Assembly (NCBI RefSeq): GCF_027622945.1
Contig: NZ_JAPZVQ010000001.1
Coordinates: forward strand, 349,183-413,182
Source of the DNA: Glycomyces lechevalierae
Lineage (GTDB): Bacteria; Actinomycetota; Actinomycetes; Mycobacteriales; Micromonosporaceae
Reading direction: 5' to 3'
DNA: 64,000 nt
Positions within the stretch are counted from its first letter, which is position 1; the number at the start of each line of letters is the position of its first letter. A program made the translations under genes and the position numbers. Shown here piece by piece: positions 1-7,778 of this stretch. Under the pieces are notes generated by a model. It ran no database searches. It was given only the letters and a program-made list of their open reading frames with translations, and was not told the origin of the DNA.

Positions 1-1
1 C

Positions 2-271
2 CTGGACGCCTTGACCCGCATCAAGATGCACGGGCTCCTGCGGGCCCTCTACGAGCGGCACCAGCCCGCCGTCCTGCTCGTGACGCACGACGTGGACGAG
101 GCGATAGTCCTCGCGGACCGGGTGCTCGTCCTGGACTCGGGGAACGTGCGGACCGAGCGGCGCATCGACCTCGACGGCCACCGCGACCCGTCCGACCCGC
201 GCTTCGCCCGGATCCGCACCGAACTGCTCGCCGCGCTCGGCCTGGGCGCCGACCTCAAGGAGACCGCATGA
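2..271 (+). CDS. ABC transporter ATP-binding protein, C-terminal part (SsuB/TauB-like)
   Basis: Only the last 89 codons lie in the window; the gene begins upstream. The fragment opens with the D-loop (LDALTR) and contains the H-loop VTHDVDEA, the end of a nucleotide-binding domain. The 'HDVDEA' form is typical of nitrate/sulfonate/taurine importers (SsuB, TauB), and the tail is short. It would energise uptake at the inner face of the membrane. It overlaps the next gene by 4 nt (ATGA), so the two are co-transcribed, and a flavin monooxygenase next to an SsuB-like ATPase is the usual layout of organosulfur or aminopolycarboxylate scavenging loci. The substrate is inferred; Walker A and the permease are outside the window. 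Confidence 0.9.
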   Translation: MDALTRIKMHGLLRALYERHQPAVLLVTHDVDEAIVLADRVLVLDSGNVRTERRIDLDGHRDPSDPRFARIRTELLAALGLGADLKETA

Positions 272-1635
272 GCCCCAAGCCCTTGCACCTCAACGCGTTC
301 CTGATGAACACCGGCCACCACGAGGCCTCCTGGCGGCTCCCCGAGTCCGACCCGCTCTCCTCCACGAAGATCGGGCACTACGCGAACCTCGCGCAGATCG
401 CCGAGCGAGGGAAGCTCGACTCGGTGTTCTTCGCGGACTCGCCGTCGCTGTGGGGCGACATCGGCAGGCGCCCTTCGGGATCGCTCGAGCCGACGGTGGT
501 CCTTGCGGCCCTGGCGGCCGTGACCGAGCACATCGGACTCATCGCGACCGCGTCCACGACGTACAACGAGCCGTACAACCTGGCGCGGCGCTTCGCCTCG
601 ATCGACCACCTCTCCGGCGGCCGGGCGGGGTGGAACATCGTCACCACCGCGACGCTCGACGCGGCCCGCAACTTCAACCTCGACGCGCTGCCGACCCACG
701 CCGCGCGGTACGAGCGGGCCGAGGAGTTCCTGCGGGTCGCGAAGCGGCTCTGGGACTCCTGGGACGACTCGGCCATCTTGGGCGACAAGGAGACCGGACT
801 CTGGGGCGACCAGCGCCTGGTCTACCCCGCCGAGCACGCGGGCGAGCACTTCCAGGTCGCCGGCGCGCTCAACGTGCCCCGCTCCCCGCAAGGGCACCCG
901 CTGCTCGTGCAGGCCGGGTCCTCCGAGAGCGGCCGGGCCTTCGCCGCCGCGCACGCCGAGGCGGTGTTCACCGCCCAGCAGACCCTCGAAGAGGCCCAGG
1001 CGTTCTACGCCGACCTCAAGCGCCGGGCCGCCGCATTCGGGCGCGACCCCGGCCAGGTGCTGGTGCTGCCGGGCATCGTGCCGGTCCTCGGCGACACCGA
1101 GGCCGAAGCGCGCGAACTGGAGGCCGAGCTCGACCGGCTCATCGTCGCCGAGTACGCCCGCGACAACCTCGCCGGGCTCCTCGGCGTCGCGCCCGAGGAA
1201 CTGGACCTCGACGCGGAACTGCCGGCGAACCTGCGGCCCGAGTCCGAGATCGAGGGTATGAAGAGCCGCTACACGCTGGTCGTCGAGCTGGCGCGGCGCG
1301 AGCGGCTGACCGTGCGGCAGCTGATCGGCCGCCTCGGCGGCGGGCGCGGGCACCGCACCTTCAGCGGCACGCCCGAGCAGGTCGCGGACGCCATCGTCGA
1401 CTGGGCCGACAACGGCGCGGCGGACGGGTTCAACATCATGCCCGCCGTGATGCCCTCGGGCCTGGAGGCCTTCGTGGACAAGGTGGTGCCGATCCTCCAG
1501 GAGCGCGGCCGGTTCCGCACCGAGTACACCGGCACCACGCTGCGCGAGCACTACGGCCTCCCGCGCCCGGAGAACCCGCGGCGTCGCGAGGCGCTCGAGA
1601 CGGCGGTGAGGGGCGTCCTCGCCCACTCCCGCTAG
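268..1635 (+). CDS. NtaA/DmoA/SnaA-family FMN-dependent monooxygenase (bacterial luciferase-like)
   Basis: A 455-residue luciferase-like TIM-barrel protein of the length usual for NtaA/DszA/SnaA enzymes. The N-terminus (LHLNAFLMNTGHHEASWR) and the motif around residues 112-125 (SGGRAGWNIVTTA) are diagnostic for the family. These enzymes use FMNH2 from a partner reductase to oxidise substrates such as nitrilotriacetate, dimethyl sulfide or dibenzothiophene sulfone. The start ATG overlaps the stop of the ABC ATPase gene, so uptake and oxidation are probably coupled. No reductase is adjacent; a FMN reductase lies about 14 kb away with another monooxygenase. The exact substrate cannot be read from the sequence. 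Confidence 0.9.
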   Translation: MSPKPLHLNAFLMNTGHHEASWRLPESDPLSSTKIGHYANLAQIAERGKLDSVFFADSPSLWGDIGRRPSGSLEPTVVLAALAAVTEHIGLIATASTTYNEPYNLARRFASIDHLSGGRAGWNIVTTATLDAARNFNLDALPTHAARYERAEEFLRVAKRLWDSWDDSAILGDKETGLWGDQRLVYPAEHAGEHFQVAGALNVPRSPQGHPLLVQAGSSESGRAFAAAHAEAVFTAQQTLEEAQAFYADLKRRAAAFGRDPGQVLVLPGIVPVLGDTEAEARELEAELDRLIVAEYARDNLAGLLGVAPEELDLDAELPANLRPESEIEGMKSRYTLVVELARRERLTVRQLIGRLGGGRGHRTFSGTPEQVADAIVDWADNGAADGFNIMPAVMPSGLEAFVDKVVPILQERGRFRTEYTGTTLREHYGLPRPENPRRREALETAVRGVLAHSR

Positions 1636-1641
1636 TGACGC

Positions 1642-1675
1642 CCCCGCGGAGCGGCCGCACCTCCGCTCCGCGGGG
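1642..1675 (+). terminator. Hairpin after monooxygenase gene
   Basis: Perfect 12-bp inverted repeat (CCCCGCGGAGCG and its complement) with a 10-nt loop, 7 nt after the stop codon of the monooxygenase. It has no long T tract, which is normal for actinobacterial terminators. Confidence 0.75.
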
Positions 1676-1783
1676 TCTTGGACGGTCGGCGGGGGGGGTG
1701 CCCCGCACCCGGCGGGGAACCCGGGGGCGGCGCGTTTTGGTTGCCCGCCCCGCCGCGCGGCGGGGCCTGGGCCGGGGGGGGCC

Positions 1784-1812
1784 CGGATTCCCGATCAGCT
1801 CGCGGGAATCCG
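1784..1812. terminator. Hairpin between convergent genes
   Basis: CGGATTCCCG and its exact complement, separated by 9 nt, lie just after the stop codon of the minus-strand XRE-cupin gene. The stretch from 1676 to 1783 is G/C-rich and contains no gene; it also has a loop-less CCGCCGCGCGGCGG palindrome near 1751. The hairpin probably ends the minus-strand transcript and may work in both directions. Confidence 0.65.
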
Positions 1813-1827
1813 GTCGCCGACGCTTTT

Positions 1828-2400
1828 TCATGCCCCGGGCGGAAGCTGGACGGTCATGACGAGCGTGCAGGTCCCCGTGCCCGCCCCGAAGTAGGCGTGC
1901 GGGACGTCGCCGCCGAAGGCCGCGGTCTGCCCTGCTTCGAGCGCGTGCTCCGTGCCGTCCACGACCAGGGTCATCCGCCCGGTCATGACGTTGACGGTCT
2001 CGCGCACGCCCGCCTGGTGGGGGTGGCTGGTGTACGCCTCGCCGGGTTCGAGCCGCCAGCGCCAGACCTCGACCGGGGCCGGGCCGGGGGTGGTGAGCAT
2101 GAGCCGGGCCTCGCCGCCGCGCTCGCCTGTCCACAGCGGTGTGATCGCTTCGGCGGTGGCGATGCGGACGCGGTCGTCGGGGGCGCCCTCCATGAGCGCC
2201 GAGACCGAGACGCCGAGGGTGTCGGCGAGCCGGACGAGCGTGGCGAGGTTGGGGTTGCCCTGGGCTTTCTCGAGGCCTACGAGGGCGCCTTTGCTGACGC
2301 GGGCGCGGCGGCCGAGTTCGTCGAGGGAGAGGCCCGCGCGGACGCGGGCGGCCTTGACGTTGGCCGCGACAGTGCGCAGGGCCGCCTCTGCTTCGCTCAA
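1828..2400 (-). CDS. XRE-family regulator with C-terminal cupin domain
   Basis: A 190-residue protein. Residues about 8-63 form a Cro/C1-type helix-turn-helix (LSLDELGRRARVSKGALVGLE). Residues about 110-185 form a small cupin that in this family binds a small-molecule ligand or metal. Proteins of this build usually repress a neighbouring transporter or catabolic gene and themselves. The gene is divergent from an EamA-family exporter, and the 117-bp space between them holds four phased repeats that look like its binding sites. The ligand is unknown. Confidence 0.88.
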   Translation of the reverse strand: MSEAEAALRTVAANVKAARVRAGLSLDELGRRARVSKGALVGLEKAQGNPNLATLVRLADTLGVSVSALMEGAPDDRVRIATAEAITPLWTGERGGEARLMLTTPGPAPVEVWRWRLEPGEAYTSHPHQAGVRETVNVMTGRMTLVVDGTEHALEAGQTAAFGGDVPHAYFGAGTGTCTLVMTVQLPPGA

Positions 2401-2422
2401 TGGGGCCGCCTTCCTGAAACCG

Positions 2423-2494
2423 AGGTCACTCGAATGGTCTGCACGGTCGTTTGACTGAACCGCTTCGGTCGTTCTACGATGCTATCCGGTCGTT
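2423..2494. promoter_or_regulatory. Phased direct repeats CGGTCGTT (probable XRE-cupin operators)
   Basis: CGGTCGTT occurs exactly at 2444, 2466 and 2487, with a degenerate copy (AGGTCACT) at 2423. The spacing of 21-22 bp is two helical turns, so all copies face the same side of the DNA. They overlap the promoter of the exporter gene at 2451-2480 and lie just upstream of the divergent regulator. That is what an autoregulated repressor site should look like. Confidence 0.6.
2451..2480 (+). promoter_or_regulatory. Promoter of EamA exporter
   Basis: TTGACT (2451-2456), an 18-bp spacer and TACGAT (2475-2480). Transcription would start near 2487. This excludes the in-frame ATG at 2479, which lies inside the -10 box, and favours the GTG at 2518. 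Confidence 0.6.
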
Positions 2495-2517
2495 TCGATG
2501 GAGGATGGTGGGATGCC

Positions 2518-3354
2518 GTGATCGCGCTGGCGCTGGCACTGGGCAGTTCGCTCGCCTACGGCTGCGGCGATTTCCTCGGCGGGCTCGGGGCCCGCAGGGC
2601 GCACGTGCTGCGCACGGTGATGGTCGCGGCCCCGGCGAGCCTCGTGGTCGAGCTGCTGCTGTGGCCGCTGCTCGGGGCCTCGTTCGACGCGGCGACCCTG
2701 GCCTGGGGCGCGGCCTCGGGCGTCGCTTCGGCGGGCGCGTTCGTGCTGCTGTACCGCACGCTCGCGATCGGCCCGATGAACGTGCTCTCGCCGATCACCG
2801 CGCTCGTCTCGGCGGCGCTGCCGGTAGGGGTGGGCCTGCTTCAGGGCGAGCACCTTGCCGCGGCCGGGATGATCGGGCTGCCGCTCGCGCTGGTCGCGGT
2901 GGTACTCGTGAGCGCCGGGCCGGGGGTGCGCGGGCCGCGGCCGTCGCGGACGGCGCTGCTGCTGGCGTTCGGCGCGGGCGCGGCGATCGCGCTGCAGCTC
3001 GTGTTCCTGCACCAGGCGCCCGCCGAGAGCGGGGTCGGGCCGCTCATCGTCGGCCGCGCGGTCTCCTCGGCGGTCACGTTGGGCGCGGCGTTCCTGTTGC
3101 GGCGCAGGCTCGGCCTCGAGAAACCGGCGTACGCGATGTCGGCCGCCGCCGGAGCGCTCGACTCGGTCGCGAATCTGCTGTTCCTCTTGGCCGCCCGCAG
3201 CGGGGACCTCGCGGTGGTCGCGGTGATCGTCGCGCTCTACCCGGCCGGGACGGTCCTCCTGGCCCGCAAGGTCCTCGGCGAGCGCCTCCACCGCGGCCAG
3301 CTCATCGGCCTCGGCACGGCGGCCGCCGCGGTCACCCTCCTGGCGCTGAGCTGA
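2518..3354 (+). CDS. EamA/DMT-family transporter
   Basis: About 278 residues with ten hydrophobic segments arranged as two EamA repeats, the drug/metabolite transporter fold. The first helix contains the usual SSLAYGCGDFLGG pattern, as in the YdcZ/EamA 'glucose/amino-acid exporter' types. It is an inner-membrane transporter of unknown substrate, likely an exporter. The GTG start is chosen because the upstream ATG (2479) sits inside the -10 box and GGAGG lies at 2500-2504. It is divergent from an XRE-cupin regulator whose putative operators overlap its promoter. Confidence 0.85.
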   Translation: MIALALALGSSLAYGCGDFLGGLGARRAHVLRTVMVAAPASLVVELLLWPLLGASFDAATLAWGAASGVASAGAFVLLYRTLAIGPMNVLSPITALVSAALPVGVGLLQGEHLAAAGMIGLPLALVAVVLVSAGPGVRGPRPSRTALLLAFGAGAAIALQLVFLHQAPAESGVGPLIVGRAVSSAVTLGAAFLLRRRLGLEKPAYAMSAAAGALDSVANLLFLLAARSGDLAVVAVIVALYPAGTVLLARKVLGERLHRGQLIGLGTAAAAVTLLALS

Positions 3355-3372
3355 CCCGGTCCCGGGCCGGCG

Positions 3373-3891
3373 TCAGGCCGGTTCGGGGACGACCGGTTCG
3401 AGGAGCCGGCGCGGTCGGTTCATGGCGCGACTGACCGGGTCGTCGCGTTTCGGGCCCGGCCCGGGGTACATCTCGACGTCGCCCGCCGCCACCGGACCGC
3501 ACTCGGGGCAGTCGCCGGTCGGCAGCAGCTTGGTCCGGCAGTCGGCATGCCGGAACAGTCGCGGCGGTTCGCCGCCGATGTGGCGGTGACTCCATACCGA
3601 GAGGGCGTAGACGACCGGCCACAGCTCGACGCCAGCGTCGGTGAGCAGGTACTCGAACCTCGGAGGCGACGCCTGGTACTGCCGCTTCTCCAGGACGCCG
3701 CCCTCGGTCAGGCGCACGAGGCGATCGGAGAGGACCGCCTTCGGGATGTCGAGCCGGACCTGGAAGTCGTTGAACCGCCGCACGCCGTAAAGGGCGTTCT
3801 GCACCACGAGCAGCGTCCAGCGTTCGCCGAGCAGTTCGAGCGCCCGGGAAAGCGAGCAGTCCTGTCCGAGGTAGTCCTTGCCGAGTGCCAT
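3373..3891 (-). CDS. HxlR-family transcriptional regulator
   Basis: A 172-residue winged-helix protein. The N-terminal half has the HxlR signature, with an early cysteine (DCSLSRALELLGERWTLL) followed by LVVQNALYGVRRFNDFQ. HxlR proteins usually sense electrophiles or redox change through that cysteine. The longer C-terminus carries a further CxxC pair (GDCPECG) and one more cysteine, so a zinc site is possible. It is divergent from an MFS exporter, with two matching palindromes between them. Confidence 0.9.
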   Translation of the reverse strand: MALGKDYLGQDCSLSRALELLGERWTLLVVQNALYGVRRFNDFQVRLDIPKAVLSDRLVRLTEGGVLEKRQYQASPPRFEYLLTDAGVELWPVVYALSVWSHRHIGGEPPRLFRHADCRTKLLPTGDCPECGPVAAGDVEMYPGPGPKRDDPVSRAMNRPRRLLEPVVPEPA

Positions 3892-3907
3892 GACGGCATC
3901 CTACCCC

Positions 3908-3924
3908 GGTTCAATGAATGAACC
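3908..3924. promoter_or_regulatory. HxlR operator 1
   Basis: GGTTCA-N5-TGAACC, a perfect inverted repeat 16 bp upstream of the HxlR start codon. It matches the site at 3944 in both arms and spacer length. Confidence 0.65.
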
Positions 3925-3940
3925 CACACTGCTACGCTCC

Positions 3941-3963
3941 CTAGGTTCATTGAACGAACCTAG
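3941..3963. promoter_or_regulatory. HxlR operator 2
   Basis: CTAGGTTC-N7-GAACCTAG, with perfect 8-bp arms. Its core GGTTCA-TTGAAC-GAACC aligns with operator 1 at a distance of 36 bp. It ends at the AGGAG ribosome-binding site of the MFS gene, so binding would block that transcript. Confidence 0.7.
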
Positions 3964-3972
3964 GAGTCCGCC

Positions 3973-5316
3973 ATGACGACACTCGCCGAGCCCCGGCCCG
4001 CCACCAGGACCGGTGCGGTCCTGGCCCTGCTCTGCGCCGCCCCGCTGCTGGTCATCCTCAACTACTCGACGCCGCTGATCCTCGCGCCCCAGACCAGCGC
4101 GCACCTCCACGCCGGCGCCACCGGCCACACCTGGATCATCAACGCCATCTCCCTCGGCCTGGCCGTCCCGCTGCTCACCTCCGGCAGCCTCGCGGACAAC
4201 CGCGGCCGCCGCAGCGTCCTCGTCGGCGGCGCCTGGCTGTTCGCCGCCGCGATCCTCCTCGCCGCGCTCGCCCCGAACACGATCGTGTTCGTCATCGCCC
4301 GCATCGTCCAAGGCGCCGCCAGCGCCGCCCTGCTCACCTCGAGCCTGGGCATCATGGGCGCGGTCTTCACGGAGGCCGACGACCGGCGCCGGGCCACCGC
4401 CGCTTACGGCGCGATGATGGGCCTCGGCGTGGGCGCCGGGGCGGTGCTCGCCGCGCTCCTCAATGCGGCCTTGGGGTGGAACGGGCCGTACTGGCTGTAC
4501 GCGGCGGCCGCGGCGGGCCTGGCGCTGGCGGGCCGCGCCGTGCTGCCGGAGTCGCGGGCCGAACGGGCCCGGCGGGCCGACCTCGCGGGGACGGTCACGC
4601 TCGGTCTCGCCGTCGCCGCGCTCATGTCGGGACTGACCCTCGGCCGCCAGGGCTGGTCCGACCCGGCCGTCATCGTCCTGCTGGTCGCCGCCGCGGTGTT
4701 CACGGCGGTGTTCATCGCCGTCGAACTGCGGGTCCGGGAGCCGATGCTCGACCTGGCCCTGTTCGCCCGGCCGGCGTTCCTGGTCGCCTCGCTCGGCGCC
4801 CTGGTCACCGGGATCGCGGTCATCAGCATGATGAGCTACCTGCCCACGGTGTACCAGGACGAGACGGGTCTGGGGCCGGTGGCGACGGCGGTGGTCGTCG
4901 CCGTCTGGTCGGCCGTGGCGTTCGCGGTCTCCTTGCAGGTCAAGCGTTTCGCTATCGGGTCCGGGACGCTCCTGGTGGCGGCGCTGGTCGTGGCCGGGAT
5001 CGGCTCGGTGCTGCTGATCGGCCTGGCCGACGGCTGGTCGTGGTGGCACGCGGTGCCGGCGCTCGTCGTCGCCGGGGCGGGCTACGGGGCCGCGAACCCG
5101 GCGCTGACGCGGCTCAGCATCGACAGCGTCCCGGCCGACCGGGGCGGCATGGGCTCGGGGGTGAACAACACGATGCGGTACATCGGCACCGCGGCGGGCA
5201 TCCCCGTCGTGGCGACGCTGGTGGACGGCATCGGCACCGACGGCGCCCTGCTGGCGTGCACGGCGCTCGCGGTCCTGGCGGCGGGCGGCTTCGCGCTCCT
5301 GTCAAGGCGGGCTTGA
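3973..5316 (+). CDS. MFS transporter, DHA2-like drug exporter
   Basis: A 447-residue integral membrane protein with about 14 hydrophobic segments. The loop after helix 2 has the MFS motif SGSLADNRGRRSVLVGG, and helix 5 shows the antiporter pattern MMGLGVGAGAVLA. This size and layout fit the DHA2 proton-coupled multidrug exporters. AGGAG at 3962-3966 supports the ATG start. Divergence from an HxlR regulator with paired operators suggests it exports the compound or stress product that the regulator senses. Confidence 0.88.
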   Translation: MTTLAEPRPATRTGAVLALLCAAPLLVILNYSTPLILAPQTSAHLHAGATGHTWIINAISLGLAVPLLTSGSLADNRGRRSVLVGGAWLFAAAILLAALAPNTIVFVIARIVQGAASAALLTSSLGIMGAVFTEADDRRRATAAYGAMMGLGVGAGAVLAALLNAALGWNGPYWLYAAAAAGLALAGRAVLPESRAERARRADLAGTVTLGLAVAALMSGLTLGRQGWSDPAVIVLLVAAAVFTAVFIAVELRVREPMLDLALFARPAFLVASLGALVTGIAVISMMSYLPTVYQDETGLGPVATAVVVAVWSAVAFAVSLQVKRFAIGSGTLLVAALVVAGIGSVLLIGLADGWSWWHAVPALVVAGAGYGAANPALTRLSIDSVPADRGGMGSGVNNTMRYIGTAAGIPVVATLVDGIGTDGALLACTALAVLAAGGFALLSRRA

Positions 5317-5328
5317 CGAATCAGCGGG

Positions 5329-6519
5329 TTACGAGGCGACCAGGTCCGGGGTCTCGGTGCGGCGTTCGGCCGCGCCTGTGGTTGCGGCGACCGCGAGGGC
5401 GGTGAGGCCCAGCGCCACGCCGATCCAGACCGGGGCGAGGAGTCCGAAGCCGCCGTCGATGGCGAGGCCGCCGAACCAGGCGGAGAGGGCGATGCCGACG
5501 TTGAACGCCGCCGCGTTCACCGAGGAGGCCAGCGAGGGCGCCTCCTTCGCCACGTCCATGACGCGGGTCTGGAAGACCGGGACCATCGCGAACCCGGCCG
5601 CGCCCAGGACGAACACCATGATCGCGGCCGGGACCGCGTACGGGGCAACAAGGGCGAAGACGACCAGTGCGGCCGTGGCGGCGGCGATGGTGCCGTAGAG
5701 GGTCGGCATGAGCGCGCGGTCGGCGAGGCGGCCGCCGAGGAGGTTGCCGCCGGTCAGGCCGACGCCGAAGAGGATGAGCAGCCAGGGCACGGCCCCGGTG
5801 TCGAAGCCGGAGACGCGGGTGAGGATCGGCTCGAGGAAGGTGATCGCGGCGTAGGCCGCGCCCCAGCCGAGCATCGTGATCGTGAGGACCTGCCAGACCT
5901 GGGGCCGGCGGAAGACCGCGAACTCGGTGCGGAGCGAGCCGCCGGTGTCGCCGGGGCGGGAGGGCACGAACGCGATGATCGCGGCGAGCGAGACCGCGCC
6001 GATGACCGCGATGCCCCAGAACGCCGCGCGCCAGCCGAGCTGCTGGCCGAGGGCGGTGCCGAAGGGCACGCCCACGACGTTCGAGAGGGTCAGGCCGGTC
6101 ATCATGAGCGCGATGGCGCGCGAGCGCCGCTCGGGGGCGACGAGGCCGGCGGCCATGACCGGGCCGATGCCCATGAACGCGCCGTGGCAGAGCGCGGAGA
6201 CGACGCGGCCGGTCATGAGCACGCCGTAGTCGGGGGCCTTCGCGGCGAGCACGTTCCCGGCGATGAAGAGGCTCATGAGGACGATGAGCATGGTCTTGCG
6301 CGGCAGGCGGGTCCCCGCGGCGGTCATGATCGGCGCGCCGATCGCGACGGACGCGGCGTAGCCGGTGACGAGGAGCCCGGCCGTGGAGATCGAGACGTCG
6401 AGGTCGTCGCCGAGGGGGCCGAGGAGGCCCACGACGACGAATTCGGTGAGACCGATCCCGAACGCGCCCAAGGCGAGTGCCCCGAGTGCGAACATGCGGC
6501 GGCGTTTGGAGGTGGCCAT
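5329..6519 (-). CDS. MFS transporter, DHA1 (chloramphenicol/arabinose efflux-like)
   Basis: About 396 residues with 12 hydrophobic segments. The first helix (FGIGLTEFVVVGLLG) and the following DLDVSISTAGLLVTGYA are typical of the DHA1 subgroup that includes Cmx/CmlR and AraJ-like exporters. I chose the ATG at 6519; a TTG at 6528 would add three residues. It is convergent with the preceding MFS gene, with only 12 bp between the stops. The 115 bp upstream contain an AT-rich stretch (6560-6590) that probably holds its promoter. The substrate is unknown. Confidence 0.87.
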   Translation of the reverse strand: MATSKRRRMFALGALALGAFGIGLTEFVVVGLLGPLGDDLDVSISTAGLLVTGYAASVAIGAPIMTAAGTRLPRKTMLIVLMSLFIAGNVLAAKAPDYGVLMTGRVVSALCHGAFMGIGPVMAAGLVAPERRSRAIALMMTGLTLSNVVGVPFGTALGQQLGWRAAFWGIAVIGAVSLAAIIAFVPSRPGDTGGSLRTEFAVFRRPQVWQVLTITMLGWGAAYAAITFLEPILTRVSGFDTGAVPWLLILFGVGLTGGNLLGGRLADRALMPTLYGTIAAATAALVVFALVAPYAVPAAIMVFVLGAAGFAMVPVFQTRVMDVAKEAPSLASSVNAAAFNVGIALSAWFGGLAIDGGFGLLAPVWIGVALGLTALAVAATTGAAERRTETPDLVAS

Positions 6520-6643
6520 GGCGGTCAAGTATTCGCCGCCGCACGGCGCCTTGTCCAGTACTTTTTACATCCATTGGAAAAATGCGCCCGAAGCGCGTCG
6601 CCGACGCCGCCGGGAGGCGGCCGGAGCCGCGTAGGCTGGGCCC

Positions 6644-7777
6644 GTGGCACAGAGCGAACCGAACCGGACCGACGGCACCGAGCACTCGACCAAAGGCGCG
6701 TACGTGACCGGCGGCGAGTTCACCAGGGACACGAACTACATCGAGGACCGCATCGTCGCGGATCCGGCGGCCGTGCGGGCCGCGCCGATCGAGCCGCACG
6801 CCAAGGTCGGCGACCCGCGCATGGCCGGGCTCACCGAGGGCGCGCAGGCCTGGCCGGTCGAGCCGGGCCGGTACCGGCTCGTGGCCGCGCGGGCCTGCCC
6901 GTGGGCGCACCGGTCGATCATCATCCGGCGTCTGCTCGGCCTCGAGGACGTGCTGTCCCTCGCGACGCCGGGGCCGACGCACGACGTGCGCTCGTGGACC
7001 TTCGACCTCAACCCCGACGGCCGCGATCCGGTGCTGGGAACCGAACGGCTGCAAGAGCACTACTTCAAGCGCTTCCCCGGGTACCCACGCGGCATCACCG
7101 TGCCCGCGATCGTCGACGTGCCCTCCGGCGAGCTCGTCACCAACAACTACCCGCAGCTCACGTTCGACCTCTCGACCCAGTGGACCGCGTACCACCGCGA
7201 GGGCGCTCCGGACCTCGTCCCGGCCGGGCTGGTCGACGAGATGATCCCGGTGATCGAGCGGATCTTCACCGAGGTCAACAACGGGGTGTACCGCGCGGGC
7301 TTCGCCGGGTCGCAGCGCGCCTACGAGCGGGCGCACGAGCGCCTGTTCACCGCCCTCGACTGGCTCGAGGAGCGCCTCACCGAGCGTCGCTACCTCATGG
7401 GCGACCACATCACCGAGGCCGACGTGCGGCTCTTCACCACCCTCGTGCGCTTCGACCCGGTCTACCACGGCCACTTCAAGTGCAACCGCAACAAGCTCAC
7501 CGAGATGCCGGTCCTGTGGGCGTATGCGCGCGACCTCTTCCAGACCCCCGGGTTCGGGGACACTGTGGACTTCGACCAGATCAAGCGGCACTACTACGTG
7601 GTGCACGAGGACATCAACCCGACGCAGGTCGTGCCCGCCGGCCCGGACCTGGCGAACTGGCTCTCCGAGCACAGACGGGAAGCCTTGGGCGGCAAGCCCT
7701 TCGGCGACGGCACCGCGCCCGGCCCCATGACGGCCGAGGAGCGCCCGCCGGGCGCGAACCCGCTCTACCGGAGCTGA
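6644..7777 (+). CDS. Glutathionyl-hydroquinone reductase-like protein (YqjG/ECM4, Xi-class GST fold)
   Basis: A 377-residue protein with the Xi-class hallmark CPWAHR around residue 85, in a thioredoxin-like N-terminal domain. The second half is an all-alpha GST C-terminal domain (LFTALDWLEERL, FKCNRNKLTE). In proteobacteria and fungi these enzymes reduce glutathionyl-hydroquinones. Actinomycetes make mycothiol rather than glutathione, so the natural thiol substrate is probably different. The gene stands alone; it stops 1 bp before the stop of the convergent phosphotransferase gene. GTG start. Confidence 0.9.
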   Translation: MAQSEPNRTDGTEHSTKGAYVTGGEFTRDTNYIEDRIVADPAAVRAAPIEPHAKVGDPRMAGLTEGAQAWPVEPGRYRLVAARACPWAHRSIIIRRLLGLEDVLSLATPGPTHDVRSWTFDLNPDGRDPVLGTERLQEHYFKRFPGYPRGITVPAIVDVPSGELVTNNYPQLTFDLSTQWTAYHREGAPDLVPAGLVDEMIPVIERIFTEVNNGVYRAGFAGSQRAYERAHERLFTALDWLEERLTERRYLMGDHITEADVRLFTTLVRFDPVYHGHFKCNRNKLTEMPVLWAYARDLFQTPGFGDTVDFDQIKRHYYVVHEDINPTQVVPAGPDLANWLSEHRREALGGKPFGDGTAPGPMTAEERPPGANPLYRS

Positions 7778-7778
7778 G

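Noticed and set aside
1676-1783. Small gene in the G/C-rich stretch after the first monooxygenase
   Set aside because: Runs of G and C and hairpins dominate; no start with a ribosome-binding site, and the frames have extreme composition.
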